This document shows, one piece after another, positions 10,468-20,842 of a DNA stretch of 64,000 nucleotides. This DNA is from Blepharisma stoltei. Its lineage: Eukaryota; Ciliophora; Heterotrichea; Heterotrichida; Blepharismidae. A program made the position numbers and the translations under genes. Each line of letters begins with the position of its first letter. The stretch's first letter is position 1. The notes beneath the pieces were generated by a model. The model was not told the DNA's origin and searched no databases. It saw only the letters and a program-made list of their open reading frames with translations. The stretch spans positions 62,001 through 126,000 of the forward strand of contig CAJZBQ010000057.1 in assembly GCA_914767885.1 (NCBI GenBank), in the 5' to 3' direction.

Positions 10468-13400
10468 TTGAAAATAACCCATTCTCCCTTAAGAAAAAAT
10501 AATGTCCTACCCGTGCAAGTTGAAGAGGAAATTATAATTCTAAATCCAAGAAGATTGTGCGAAAAAATATTAAGAAAAAATTTTGGATTCATCAACATTT
10601 CAGGCATTGGAAAAGACAATCTATCACGAAGACAATTAAGAAATGTTATGATCGAAAACGATTTTACTATCTTAGGAATAGCAGAAACTTGATTAAAAGA
10701 TAAAGTTTATATTGATGGTTTTGTGTGAATAGGTAATAATGGACCTATAGTAGGCTACAGAGGATCAGGTGGAACTGGCTTATTAATTCATAATTCACTG
10801 GCAAATGAAATAACTTGAATTGAAACTAATAACCATAGAATAACTGCAGCAAAGATAGATGATTTTTTGATAATATGCATATATGCTCCAGACTTGCAAA
10901 TCACGAAAATGAAAAATCAATTAACGAATATATGAACTGCATCATGAATGTTCAAGAAATAATTCAAGCAAACAAAAATGATGCTAATCAGTGTATATTA
11001 CTTGGAGACTTCAATGCACACATAGAAGGTTACTTATCAGATATAAATGATTTAGCTGGAAAAATATTTATCAAATTTGTTAGAGATAATGGTTTACACA
11101 TATATTAAATGAAACTTCTATATCAACTTTCAGAGGAAATAATAGACACACTATTATCGATTATATTATTTCAGAAACCCTATCAAAGATTAAATACATA
11201 GAAGTCCCACAATTAAACACCAATCACGTATTATTACTATCTCATGTAAAAAGTGTCCAGATAATACCAAAGCAAATATCTGTGATTCCATGATATAAAT
11301 TAGAAGGCAAGGAATTAGAAGCGTTCCAACACAGAATCTGAATCAATTTCCAGAATAAAGGAATCTACAAAACTCTTGATCCTTTAGCAATATTTAATAA
11401 CATCAAATCAACAATTGATGAAGAATCAAAATAACTACTAAAACATTTAAAACCAGATCATTTTAGAACCCCAGAAATGAAAATTTTATTAAATAGAATA
11501 AATGACTCGAGGAAATGAATAAAATTTTGCTGAACACAAAATAATAGAGAACTTGCTAACAAACTACAAAAGGTAAAAAAGACATGAATAAATAAACTAA
11601 AAAGACTATCTAACTATGAAAAAATCAGTGAAAGCAGATTGAAAGAATGTATGCAAGATCCATATGGAGCCTGAAACAAAATAAAACATCAGATGAATAA
11701 AAACAGAATCGTATTATCATTAAACAAAGAAGAAATTAAAGCTTGAGCAACAGAATTTGAAAATCAATTTAAAAGTAAAATAGAATTCATACCACAAAAG
11801 GGATGCTCAAAAGAAGAACTATGAGATTTCCAAGATATCCAGAAAATCATTAAAAAATTACCAAACAAAAAAGCTCCTGGATCAGACAATATAAGAAATG
11901 AGATAATAAAGAAAGGTGGAGATATAATGACAGAAACAATTGCACATTTCCTTAATAGTTGCAAATTAAATGGAATCCCAAATAAAGCCATTGAAGCAAA
12001 AACAATCCTTATATAAAAAGGAAAAGGTAATGCGAAGGAACTTAATAGCTATAGACCCATAACCTTAATGAATAATTTTATGAAGATTCTTGACAAAGTA
12101 GAACTAAAAAGAATTGAAAATACGGTTAAGATCTCAGAAAGACAACATGGATTCACAAAAGGAAAGTCATGCATGACTCAGATTTTTCTCTTAAAATCTA
12201 CACTGGAATATCGTAAATATTACAGGAATGGAAAAGGTAGAGACTCATATATATTATTTATTGATTTCTCAAAAGCTTATGACTCAGTTAATAGAATTAG
12301 ACTATTAGAGAAATTTAAAGCAAAAAATGTAAAAAATGATAGCTGAAAAATAATCTCACAAATGCTAAAAGGTGAACAAACTACACTTGTCTAAATGAGA
12401 TTGAAACAGAAAAATAAACATAACAAGAGGTGTGAGACAAGGAAGTGCAATATCACCATTGCTACTTAATATATATATAGATGATATAGAAAAGGAAAAT
12501 AATGATATCAATATAGAACTCCTCCCCAATCACCAATTAAAATCAAAAATCAATTTTCAATATGAGGATGATACAGCTTTTGTAATAGAAGATTGAAAAG
12601 ACATTGAAAACATTTTAAATAAACTTGATAAATGATCAAAAGATAATGATATGAACTTGAATATAGGACCGGAAAAAACAGCAATAATGCCAATCATAAC
12701 AAAAAATAGGAAAAATATTATAACTCCCCCCCCTCCGTGAGTGAACAAAACCATTAGAAAAATCGCTATATTTTTTGCCCAAAAACCCACCCTCCGTGAG
12801 TGAACAAAAATTTTTATGAAAAAAATTTTGATATATAAATGATAAATTAGCATAATGAAATATAGGGCTAATTCTGTTTAATTTTAAACGAATTGCTTTT
12901 TAAAACATAAATTTTATAAATAAAATGAATATTTGCTTTCCAATTTTTGCGAATCAGGATTTTTTTTTAAATTTCGAAAAAAAAATTTTTATAAAGTTTA
13001 TATATAAATTTTTTTAAAAAAAAAACTAACCCCCCTCTGTGAGTGAACAAAATTTTTTGTTCACTCACGGAGGGGGGGGAGTAAGTAAACTACCTAAAAT
13101 ATCATACCAAAATCATGAAATACCAGTTGTTGAAAAATATAAATATTTAGGCAAAATAATGAATGGAAATATAAGAGGTTCAGGATTCGACCAAGCGCAT
13201 TATAAATACCTCAAAGATAAAGCAAAAATATCTACTTGCTCTCTAATCCCTATGATTAGAAGAATGCTTAACATCCCAAGTAAAACTCTTATAAACTGCT
13301 TCAAAGCAATATTCTTACCAAGATGCACACATGGTCTTGAAATATGCTCAAGAATTAAATGCAAAACTGCAATTAAACAAATTCAAAGATCATTCAATAA

Positions 13401-14338
13401 GATTATAAGAGAATGTTGCCATGTTTATGACAAAACACCTATTGAACCCATATTACTTGATTTAAATATTCCAACAGTACAACAATATACTGACCAAAAA
13501 TCATTGATATTTTTACAAAAAATTTGTGAATTAACACATATATCTGAGATTGCAATCCATTTCCTAAGAAATTTCGATAATGCAATTACACCGACAATGA
13601 AAATCTACCAAGAAATGCTTCAAAAATATAATTTTACAAAACCATTCGATTTTAATAACAACATGATTAGTTGAAATGACAAAAATTGAAAGGGAAATGT
13701 CAAAGATAAACTTAGAATCTATTGAAGAAACGAAAACATGAGCATAATCAATAAAAAAGTAACATTAAAGATGCTTAAAGAATTAAGGAATCAAACTTTA
13801 CCACGAATAAACTCCCAAAATTCTGAATACTGAATAAAAACCTAATTACTGAAACAAGAATAAAGGCTACTTGAAGATATGGTGCTGGTCCATCTAAAGT
13901 ATTAGTTCTATTGAGAAACAGAAATAATCAAGATAACACTTAGAATTTATGTGAATTATGTAAAGTCAAGGAAACAGATAAACATATTCTTAACGAATGC
14001 ATAAAATATAAAAATGAAAGAATCAAATTTATACAAAGATTACAAGATATGATAGGCAGACATATTAGCAATACAAGCATATACAATTGACTTATTGCAG
14101 ATGTTACAGAATTAAAATTTTTAGAAGAATTAGGTGAAGAAAAATGAGAAAAGATTGACTTTTTAACAAAGATCACACTAAGAAGTATTGATGATAAATT
14201 ACGAACTAGCAGAGAAAACAGCAAACACAAGCATTTCTTTGAAGTCCAAAATATTGAAGATGACCTCAAAAAAGAAAACATATCTATTCATGATTTAAAT
14301 TATTGAAGACTCGTTAAAAGTGTAAGGCGTTTGAAATA
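10468..14338 (+). pseudogene. LINE ORF2 remnant: endonuclease, reverse transcriptase, CCHC-type finger
   Basis: The endonuclease part shows INISGIGKDNLSRRQL, GIAETWLKD (W is TGA), ILLGDFNAH and TFRGNNRHTIIDYII. RT motifs follow: NKAPGSDNIRNE, YRPITLMN, FIDFSKAYDSVNR (catalytic Asp), RGVRQGSAISPLL, and YEDDTAF in place of the usual YADD. After a family B MITE the frame resumes with YKYLGKIMNGN. A late CCHC-type finger reads LCELCKVKETDKHILNEC. In-frame TAA at about 12014 and frameshifts near 11100 and 12395 make this copy inactive. EN plus RT order is that of APE-type LINEs. Confidence 0.85.
12723..13083. mobile_element. Family B MITE, 361 bp, nested in the LINE
   Basis: Left end CTCCCCCCCCTCCGTGAGTGAACAAA with a second module CCACCCTCCGTGAGTGAACA about 60 bp in; right end is the hairpin CCCCTCTGTGAGTGAACA/…GTTCACTCACGGAGGGG. 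TA flanks at 12721-12722 and 13082-13083. It interrupts the RT gene between thumb-region segments. Confidence 0.85.
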
Positions 14339-14378
14339 GTACGCCAATAATTAATTTAATCCTAATCAATAAATCTTA

Positions 14379-14890
14379 AAATTACGCCTTCATGATGGCG
14401 AAGGCCGCAGTCCGACAGAAAAAAGAAAAAGTTCCAGAATTTCGGGGTCACTTAACAAAATGGTAGCCCCGAAGGGCCACGGGGACGGATGGGGTGTGGT
14501 TTCCGGAGTGGGAGTATGTTTGGGCTGACTGGGCCTCTTCCCGACCCACAGACCAAAGACCGACGGCACAATACCAAGCAGGCACTTCTGGAGGAGCATT
14601 ATGCTGCCTGTAAATGCCGGAGGTAGTTCCAGAAGGAGGCTTTTGGACGTTCCTCTCATACCCTGAGCACTACCAGGGGTTAAGAGAGTCCTTTGCTGAA
14701 GTTTTTTTGGTCCAAGCAGATTCTCGGGTGAGTCTCCCGGAAGATGTCGATGTCACAATTTTTGATGACGTCGACAGAAAAGGGCGTTAGGTGGCTTTGG
14801 TGACTAGCACCACATTGAGCGTGAAGCTGGAGCTTGATTGGATTAGGGGCTGAAATAAACCCCGCTTTTACCCTCCCTAATTAACTCTCT
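14379..14890 (+). mobile_element. GC-rich SINE-like element or 5' leader of a second LINE copy
   Basis: GC-rich block beginning near TGATGGCGAAGGC. It shares GATGACGTCGACA…GGGCGT and GGCTGAAATAAACC with 7864-8324. It is preceded by TCAATAAATCTTA (14366-14378) and followed by a diverged TCAATGAATCTTC at about 14892. It lies directly before a LINE 3' fragment, so it could also be the leader of an internally deleted LINE. Confidence 0.6.
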
Positions 14891-15471
14891 CTCAATGAAT
14901 CTTCTAAAAATTTTAGAATCACATAAGCAAAAGTAACTTTGAAAAAATTTATAAAATACAAAGAAAACCAAATCAGAATAGGTGAAAAAGTACAATTTTG
15001 GAAGTTAAATACTAATCTAACAAGAGAAACTAGAATAAAGGCAGCATGAAGATATGGCTCAGGGCCATCAAAGAGCTTAGTAGTTTTAAGAAAGAAAAAA
15101 ATCAAAAAATGGCATTTGTGAAGAATGCAAAACAAAAGAAACAGAAACTCACACAATTAATGAATGCAGAAAGTCCAACCGAGAAAAATTTAATGTTATG
15201 AATAGATTAAAGGATCAGATTGGAGAAACAGCCAATCAAAAATCCCCTTACGAATGGATGATTGGCGACGTCTCAGAATTAGGAATGATGAAAATTTTGG
15301 AAAAATATTGAATTTGTTACAAAACTTAATTTAAGAATTTTTAATGATAAATTAAGAAGAAATAGACCAAATAGCAGACATGATGAATATTCTCAAGTTG
15401 ATGGCATCAAGATCAACTTAAAAAAATTTGAAATTTTAATTGAAGAATTTAAAAGATTAAAAGAAATTTAA
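14891..15471 (+). mobile_element. 3' fragment of a second LINE copy
   Basis: Aligns to the last ~550 bp of the first LINE: RETRIKAAWRYGSGPSKSLV matches TETRIKATWRYGAGPSKVLV, and the finger CEECKTKETETHTINEC matches CELCKVKETDKHILNEC. Everything 5' of this is missing, as in 5'-truncated or internally deleted LINEs. Ends in TAA at 15469-15471. Confidence 0.75.
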
Positions 15472-15480
15472 ATTAGGACT

Positions 15481-15960
15481 TGCCCCTGAAATAATGGGCA
15501 AATCATTGTGGAATTTCCAGAATATTTCTCTTGAAAATTAGAGCAATCCATACAAGATATTGCCTCAATAAAATCAACTATTGCTGAAGTCTTAGAAGAT
15601 ATATCATTTAAAATTATAGCACAGCTGATAATTCTAAAAGGATTGTGTTTATGAAAGAAGTGCTATACTTTTCGGAAAGAATCCAATAAAATGAGCAAGC
15701 GAGAGAAAATTTACTAGAGTGCTCTCATCGGGTTTATGCAGATATTATTTTAGTCAATAACTTTTTGCAAAGAGTTTTTAAGCCCATTGAAGAGCAAAAA
15801 ATTGAGGATGATATGGCACTAAAAAAGCAAATTTATGACCAGTTTGGCAGAATCTCCATATATCAGATCTTGAAGCGGATGCAATCTCTCAAAACATTTT
15901 ATTGCATATTTTTGATTATTTATTATAGCTACTGACTGGGCTTCATCGTTTATGACAAGT
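15481..15960 (+). pseudogene. Unidentified gene remnant
   Basis: Coding-like stretches lie in two plus frames (EYFSWKLEQSIQDIASIKST, then QARENLLECSHRVYADIIL) separated by a shift and a TAA near 15690. The end (about 15905-15985) is diverged from the interior of the 19475-20455 gene. No family recognised. Confidence 0.35.
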
Positions 15961-16081
15961 TACAGCTAAATAAATGCTTCATTGCGGGTAATTTCTGATT
16001 TAATCCTTAAACTCATAAATATCGTTTAGTTAGAAAATTAATAAAAATCTAAATAAAATGCAATATTAAAGTTAAAGAATA

Positions 16082-17365
16082 ATGGAAGAAACTGTCCCTG
16101 AGGGAAAAACAAAATTTACTGCCGGAGATTCTACATTTATAATTGATAATCGCTATGAATTCCTCAAATATATGGGCAGAAATGCATGAGGATTTGCTAT
16201 TTCTGCAATGGATCATAAAATAAATACAAGAGTTCTAATCCATAAGATATCAAGAGAAGATAGTCTAAATAAAGCAAAAAATATTCTTCGAGAAATAAAG
16301 TTGTTGAACTTCTTCGACCATGAAGATATAATTAAGCTGTATAACATAGAGTTATACCCTGACACAAGAAATTACAATGAAATATATATGGTGACTGATT
16401 TCATGGAGGCAGATTTGAGCCAATTAATCTATTCTGAAGTAGAATTAACTAATGAGCATGTTCAATGTATTATGTATCAGCTCTTAAGAGGTGTATTATA
16501 TATGCATTCTGCTGATATATTCAATTTGGACTTAAATCCACATAATGTATGGCTAGATAGCAGCTGCGATTTAAAGATATGTGGGTTAAAACTTGCAAAA
16601 GATTGCAGAAAAGTGGTAAAAATAGATGAATGAATCTGTCCAATATGATATAGATCTCCAGAATTAATTCTGGGTTGCCCTGCATTAACAAAAAATGTTG
16701 ATATATGAAGCTGTGGATGCATTTTTGCAGAACTTCTTGGCAGATCACCATTGTTTCCTAGTAGTGACTCTGTAGATATTCTACAACGTATAACTCAGCT
16801 ATTAGGTAGTATTGCTCCAGATGATATCTTTTTTATTACTAACACTGCTGCTGAAGCATAATTCATACCTTTTTATGGATTTCTGAGGACAAATCTAATC
16901 AAAAAAATTTTTTTTTGATAGTTTAATATAATTTGAAAAGTCAAGCCAGAATTGGCAAAAAGAAATATAAAAAATAAAAATTTTAATTTAATTTGACTGT
17001 TTGGATGCTTTTTAATTTTAAATTAATTTTTTTATTTCAGGGCATTCTCTATAGAGATCAATTAATTGGCACGTGATATATATATTGCTAATCTTCCAGA
17101 TCAACAAAAAGCAAGCTGATCTAGTTTGTATCCTAATGCAGATCCACTTGCGTTAGATTTGCTTGATAAAATGATAGTAATTAATCCTGAAAAAAGATGG
17201 GCTGCTTCCCATTGCTTAGAGCACCCTTATTTTAAAGATCTGCATGACATAGAAGATGAGCCTCTTGCAGGTGAGAGTTTTAATTGGGATTTTGAAAATT
17301 GTGAATTATCAATAGACTCAGTTAAAAATTTGGTGTATGAAGAAGCTTCAAAGTTCCATCATTAA
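16082..17365 (+). CDS. MAPK-like pseudokinase, copy 1
   Basis: 353 aa after removing the 222-bp IES 16861-17082; copy 2 is also 353 aa. CMGC/MAPK layout: glycine loop MGRNAWGFAIS, substrate-side IKLYNIELYPDTRNYNEIY, activation segment IDEWICPIWYRSPE in the place of TEYVATRWYRAPE, then DIWSCGCIFAELLGR. Key residues are lost. The beta-3 Lys is His (RVLIHKI), HRD is NLD (FNLDLNPHN), and the DFG motif reads GLK (ICGLKLAK). It should therefore be catalytically dead. Three Trp codons in the activation/DIW region are TGA. It is tandem with 18364-19425. Confidence 0.85.
16861..17082. other. TA-bounded IES, 222 bp, absent from the paralogue
   Basis: Inserted between GAAGCATA and TATTGCTAATC. In the duplicate gene the same place reads GAAACATATATTGCTAATC with nothing inserted, giving a natural empty site. 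TA flanks at 16859-16860 and 17081-17082. It carries in-frame stops. Confidence 0.8.
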
Positions 17366-17744
17366 TTAAAATCGGGCAAATTTTAAAAAAAAATTAATCC
17401 GTCCAAAGAGTGAATAAAGTTTTTTTAGAGAACGATGCACAAAGAAAATAACTTAAGAAATAAATTTTTTTATTAAATAATTAAAGTATTTTATAAACCA
17501 ACTCGAATTTTCGCTATTAAAAATTTGTCGATTTATAAAGTTTAAACAACTTGTCTGATTTGCAAAAGCACAAAATTTTCTATTTAAAATTTATTTAATT
17601 TGAATGAATTTTGGGCTTTAATAAAGTTTTTAGTATTATTCTTTAAATTACTTTCCATCTCACAAAACTAACTGCCTGATATTTTGTAGTTGTTAATTTT
17701 TCGAAAGCAGGCTATTTATGATTTTTATTACTATGGAGTGGAGT
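17366..17744. other. AT-rich intergenic stretch
   Basis: About 380 bp after the first pseudokinase. A weak trace of a family B end (CCGTCCAAAGAGTGAATAAA near 17400) is the only structure I see. Confidence 0.4.
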
Positions 17745-18240
17745 TAAGAAATGTAGAATGTCAAATTAATTATTATTACAGTTATCGTAGCTGCAAAATG
17801 AGCTGACAATTCTTTTGCATTGGAGTATTGATACATTCGCAAGCCTTAATTTAAGACTTGATCCTTTCTAGGTTTTGAAGTATTAAAATATATACTTTTA
17901 AAATTAATTTAAGTCTGCAGAATTTTAAAATTGGCTTTGTTTCTTCATTACGCTCAACTACTCTCCATCAAACCTTATTATTAGTATTGCAATAGAAGAT
18001 GCTGATGTACTAAACGATTTAGATTTCACTGGATATCACATTTATACAGATTATAGTGAAGATGATGAATAGAATCAGAAACAAATTCGGAGGATACACT
18101 TCTGCGGTCTTTAGCTGATCTACAGGGTGAAATTCTGGCTGATGCCGAATTAATCCTGGCCATTGAGAAATCAGACCATAAATTTAAAGACTTACTTAAA
18201 GATTTGAGTGATATTTGCTTTATTTCATTGTAGTTTCTGA
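17745..18240 (-). pseudogene. Decayed copy of the 19475-20455 gene end, plus unknown remnant
   Basis: 17756-17960 aligns to 19468-19690 (shared TCAAATTAATTATTATT…CAGTTATCGTAGCTGC) and to 7148-7343, with stops. 17960-18240 holds a plus-strand coding-like remnant (EDADVLNDLDFTGYHIYTDY, then LADLQGEILADAELILAIEK) broken by TAG and a frame change. Confidence 0.5.
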
Positions 18241-18363
18241 CTGAGCTTCATCGTTTATGGCAAGTTACAGCTATTTCTGATTAAATACTTAAACTCATAA
18301 ATATCGTTTAGTTAGAAAATTAATAAAAAGCTAAATAAAATGCAATATTAAAGTTAAAGCATT

Positions 18364-19425
18364 ATGGATGAAACCGCCCCTGAGGGAAAAACAAAATTTA
18401 CTATTGGAGATTCTACATTTATAATTGATAATCGCTATGAATTCCTCAAAATAATCGGCCGAAGTGCATGAGGATTTGCTGTTTCTGCAATTGATCACAA
18501 AATAAATTCAAGAGTTTCAATCAAGAAGATAACAACAGAAGAAGATCTAGATGAAGTAAAAAATATCCTTCGAGAAATAAAGTTGTTGAACTTCTTCAAC
18601 CATGAAAATATAATTAAAATGTATAATATAGAGTTATACCCTGACACAAGAAATTACAATGATTTATACATAGTTACTGATTTAATGGAAGCAGATTTGC
18701 ATCGAGTAATTCGTTCTGAAATTGAATTAACTAATGAGCATATCCAATATCTTATGTATCAGCTCTTAAGAGGTGTATTGCATATGCATTCTGCTGATGT
18801 AATTCATTGGGACTTAAAACCATCTAATGTACTAATAAATAGTAACTGCGATTTAAAGATATCTGGGTTTAAACTTGCAAAAGAATGCGGAAAAGCGGTA
18901 AAAATAGATGAGTGAATCTGTGCAAGATGATATAGATCTCCAGAATTAATGCTGAATTGCTCTGTATTTACAAAAAAAGCTGATATATGAAGTTGTGGAA
19001 GCATTTTTGCAGAACTTCTTGGCAGATCCCCATTGTTTCCTTGTAAAGACTCTGTAGATTTTCTATGATGTATAACTCAGCTATTAGGCACTACTTCACC
19101 AGATGATATTTTCTTTATTGACAGCCCTGCTGCTGAAACATATATTGCTAATCTTCCAGATAAAGAAAAAACAAGCTGATCTAGTTTGTATCCTAATGCA
19201 GATCCGCTGGCGTTAGATTTGCTTGATAAAATGATAGTAATTAATCCTGAAAAAAGATGGGCTGCTTCGCATTGCTTAGAGCACCCTTATTTTAAAGATC
19301 TGCATGACATAGAAGATGAGCCTCTTGCAAGTGAGAGCTTTAACTGGGATTTTGAAAATTGTGAACCATCAATAGGCGCAGTTAAAAATTTGATATATGA
19401 AGAAGCTTCAAAGTTCCATCATTAA
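18364..19425 (+). CDS. MAPK-like pseudokinase, copy 2
   Basis: 353 aa, no IES. Closely similar to copy 1 over its length; the last ~80 residues are nearly identical. The beta-3 Lys is kept (VSIKKIT), HRD is HWD (IHWDLKPSNVLI) and the DFG site reads GFK (ISGFKLAK), so the Mg-binding Asp is missing. The activation segment is IDEWICARWYRSPE, then DIWSCGSIFAELLGR. It may bind nucleotide but is unlikely to be active. The 5' flanks of both copies match (15979-16081 and 18265-18363), so the duplication unit includes upstream DNA. Confidence 0.85.
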
Positions 19426-19474
19426 AATCGGGTAAAAATTTTTAAAAAAATGTTAAGAAATGTAAAGTGTCAAA

Positions 19475-20455
19475 TTAATTATTATTTCAGTTATCGTAGC
19501 TGCCAAATGAGCTGACAGTTCTTCGGCATTGGAGAATTGATGCAGTCGCTGGCCTTGATTTAAGACTTGATCCTTTCCTGGATTTTGAATTATCTTTGAT
19601 TGAAATTCCCATATCTCTGGAAGGGGTGTTAGGTCGGGAATTTTGGGACTTTTTAGCTAAAAATAGACGTTCATGGACTAAATTTTGCATGTTTTTTTCG
19701 CTAAGTCTACTTTCATGCTTTAATTCTAAAATTGTTTTTGATTCTTTATTGGCAAAATTATCATTTTTTTCATTGTTTGACTTTAATTCATCGCATCTTC
19801 CTACTGAACTTCATCGCTTATGGCCAGAATCTGTATACTTTGCAGCTGAATAAATACTTCTTGGAGGTGATTTCTGATTTATCCCTTGCACTCCTAAAGG
19901 CCTTGCAGTTAGAAAAGTATTTAAAGATGGCTCAACCTCTTTAGAAGGAGTTATAGATCTGGCAGGATTAAAATCTTGGTAAATTTCAAAGTGTTTTCTA
20001 TAAAATTTTGTTTTGAAATTAGAACAATTTTTTTTTGTGTGTGACAGCAAAGCTTTGATATCGCGAAAGCCAATACCATTCTTTTGTTTTTCTCTAGACT
20101 CATAAATACTTTTCAGCTGATTTAAAGTGATATTTCCATTTCCGTATTGATTTATCAACTCCACATATTTCCCATGTGTTATTTTTGTCGCTTCTTGTAT
20201 CCTATGGTTCTTTTCTAATGCAAATGGATTAATTTTATCTTTTGGAGCTTCGTAGTCTTTGAATTTTACATCAGTCATTCATTCAGGCGAGTCATCAAAA
20301 TTTAGATCACTTTCGTTATCCTTAGTATTGCTCATAATTGAGCATATAATTTTTGCATCGTCTTTTGGCTTTCATAGTCCAAGCAGCCCGTGGAGTCGTT
20401 TTTTTCTTGATTTTTTGGCTTCTTTTTGTTTGAATAAAGCAAATTTGGAATTCAT
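19475..20455 (-). CDS. Uncharacterised 326-aa protein, parent of three decayed copies
   Basis: Continuous from ATG 20455 to TAA 19475 once TGA is read as Trp (GLWKPKDD, SPEWMTDV, HKRWSSVG, YDNWNNN). The N-terminus is basic (KKSRKKR). The middle, FALEKNHRIQEATKITHGKY…INQYGNGNITLNQLKSIY, looks helical. The C-terminal third is Ser/Lys-rich and probably disordered. No family recognised. Terminal or internal pieces recur at 7148-7743, 15905-15985, 17745-17960 and 18215-18290, interleaved with the pseudokinase copies, which marks a locally amplified segment. Confidence 0.65.
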
Positions 20456-20842
20456 AAAAATTAAGGTAGACTTTAAATTAATTCAATATATAAATGTCTG
20501 GAGATGTGAGGAATTAATTGAAAATAGATATTTTTTTGATAATTGAAAATAAACTGCTTAAAAGTAAATCTTACTTTAATTAACTAAAATTTTAATTCTT
20601 AATGCTATAAAATAAAAATTACTGTTGAAGATTATCTGTTATAATATAGAAATTATAATTGTTTTTAGTAAAACATATTTTGAATTATGCAATAAATCTA
20701 GAATAAGTATTGCAATGCAAATTTTTACATATTAGAATTTTGCTGGTTTAGATTTCTTAGATTTCCTTATATATATAAAAGTTATATTGAATATCTAAAA
20801 TCTGACTAAATTTTGAGCTTATATATGCCATAATCATTAATA
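20456..20842. other. AT-rich intergenic stretch between divergent genes
   Basis: About 390 bp separating the start of 19475-20455 (minus) from the channel gene (plus); it should hold both promoters. No specific motif recognised. Confidence 0.4.

Larger units (their letters stand above)
8338..14365 (+). mobile_element. Degenerate non-LTR retrotransposon (LINE)
   Basis: Carries ORF1 (RRM-like plus zinc knuckle), an APE-type endonuclease, a reverse transcriptase and a C-terminal CCHC-type finger, in that order. It is flanked by TCAATAAATCTTA at 8325-8337 and 14366-14378. Several frameshifts and in-frame TAA/TAG mean this copy is dead. Two later insertions lie in it: a GC-rich SINE-like element (9138-9783) and a family B MITE (12723-13083). 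Confidence 0.85.

Noticed and set aside
12014-12016. In-frame TAA in the LINE RT as a sense codon (alternative code with TAA = Gln)
   Set aside because: Host genes consistently end at TAA/TAG at conserved C-termini; the LINE also has frameshifts, so decay is simpler.
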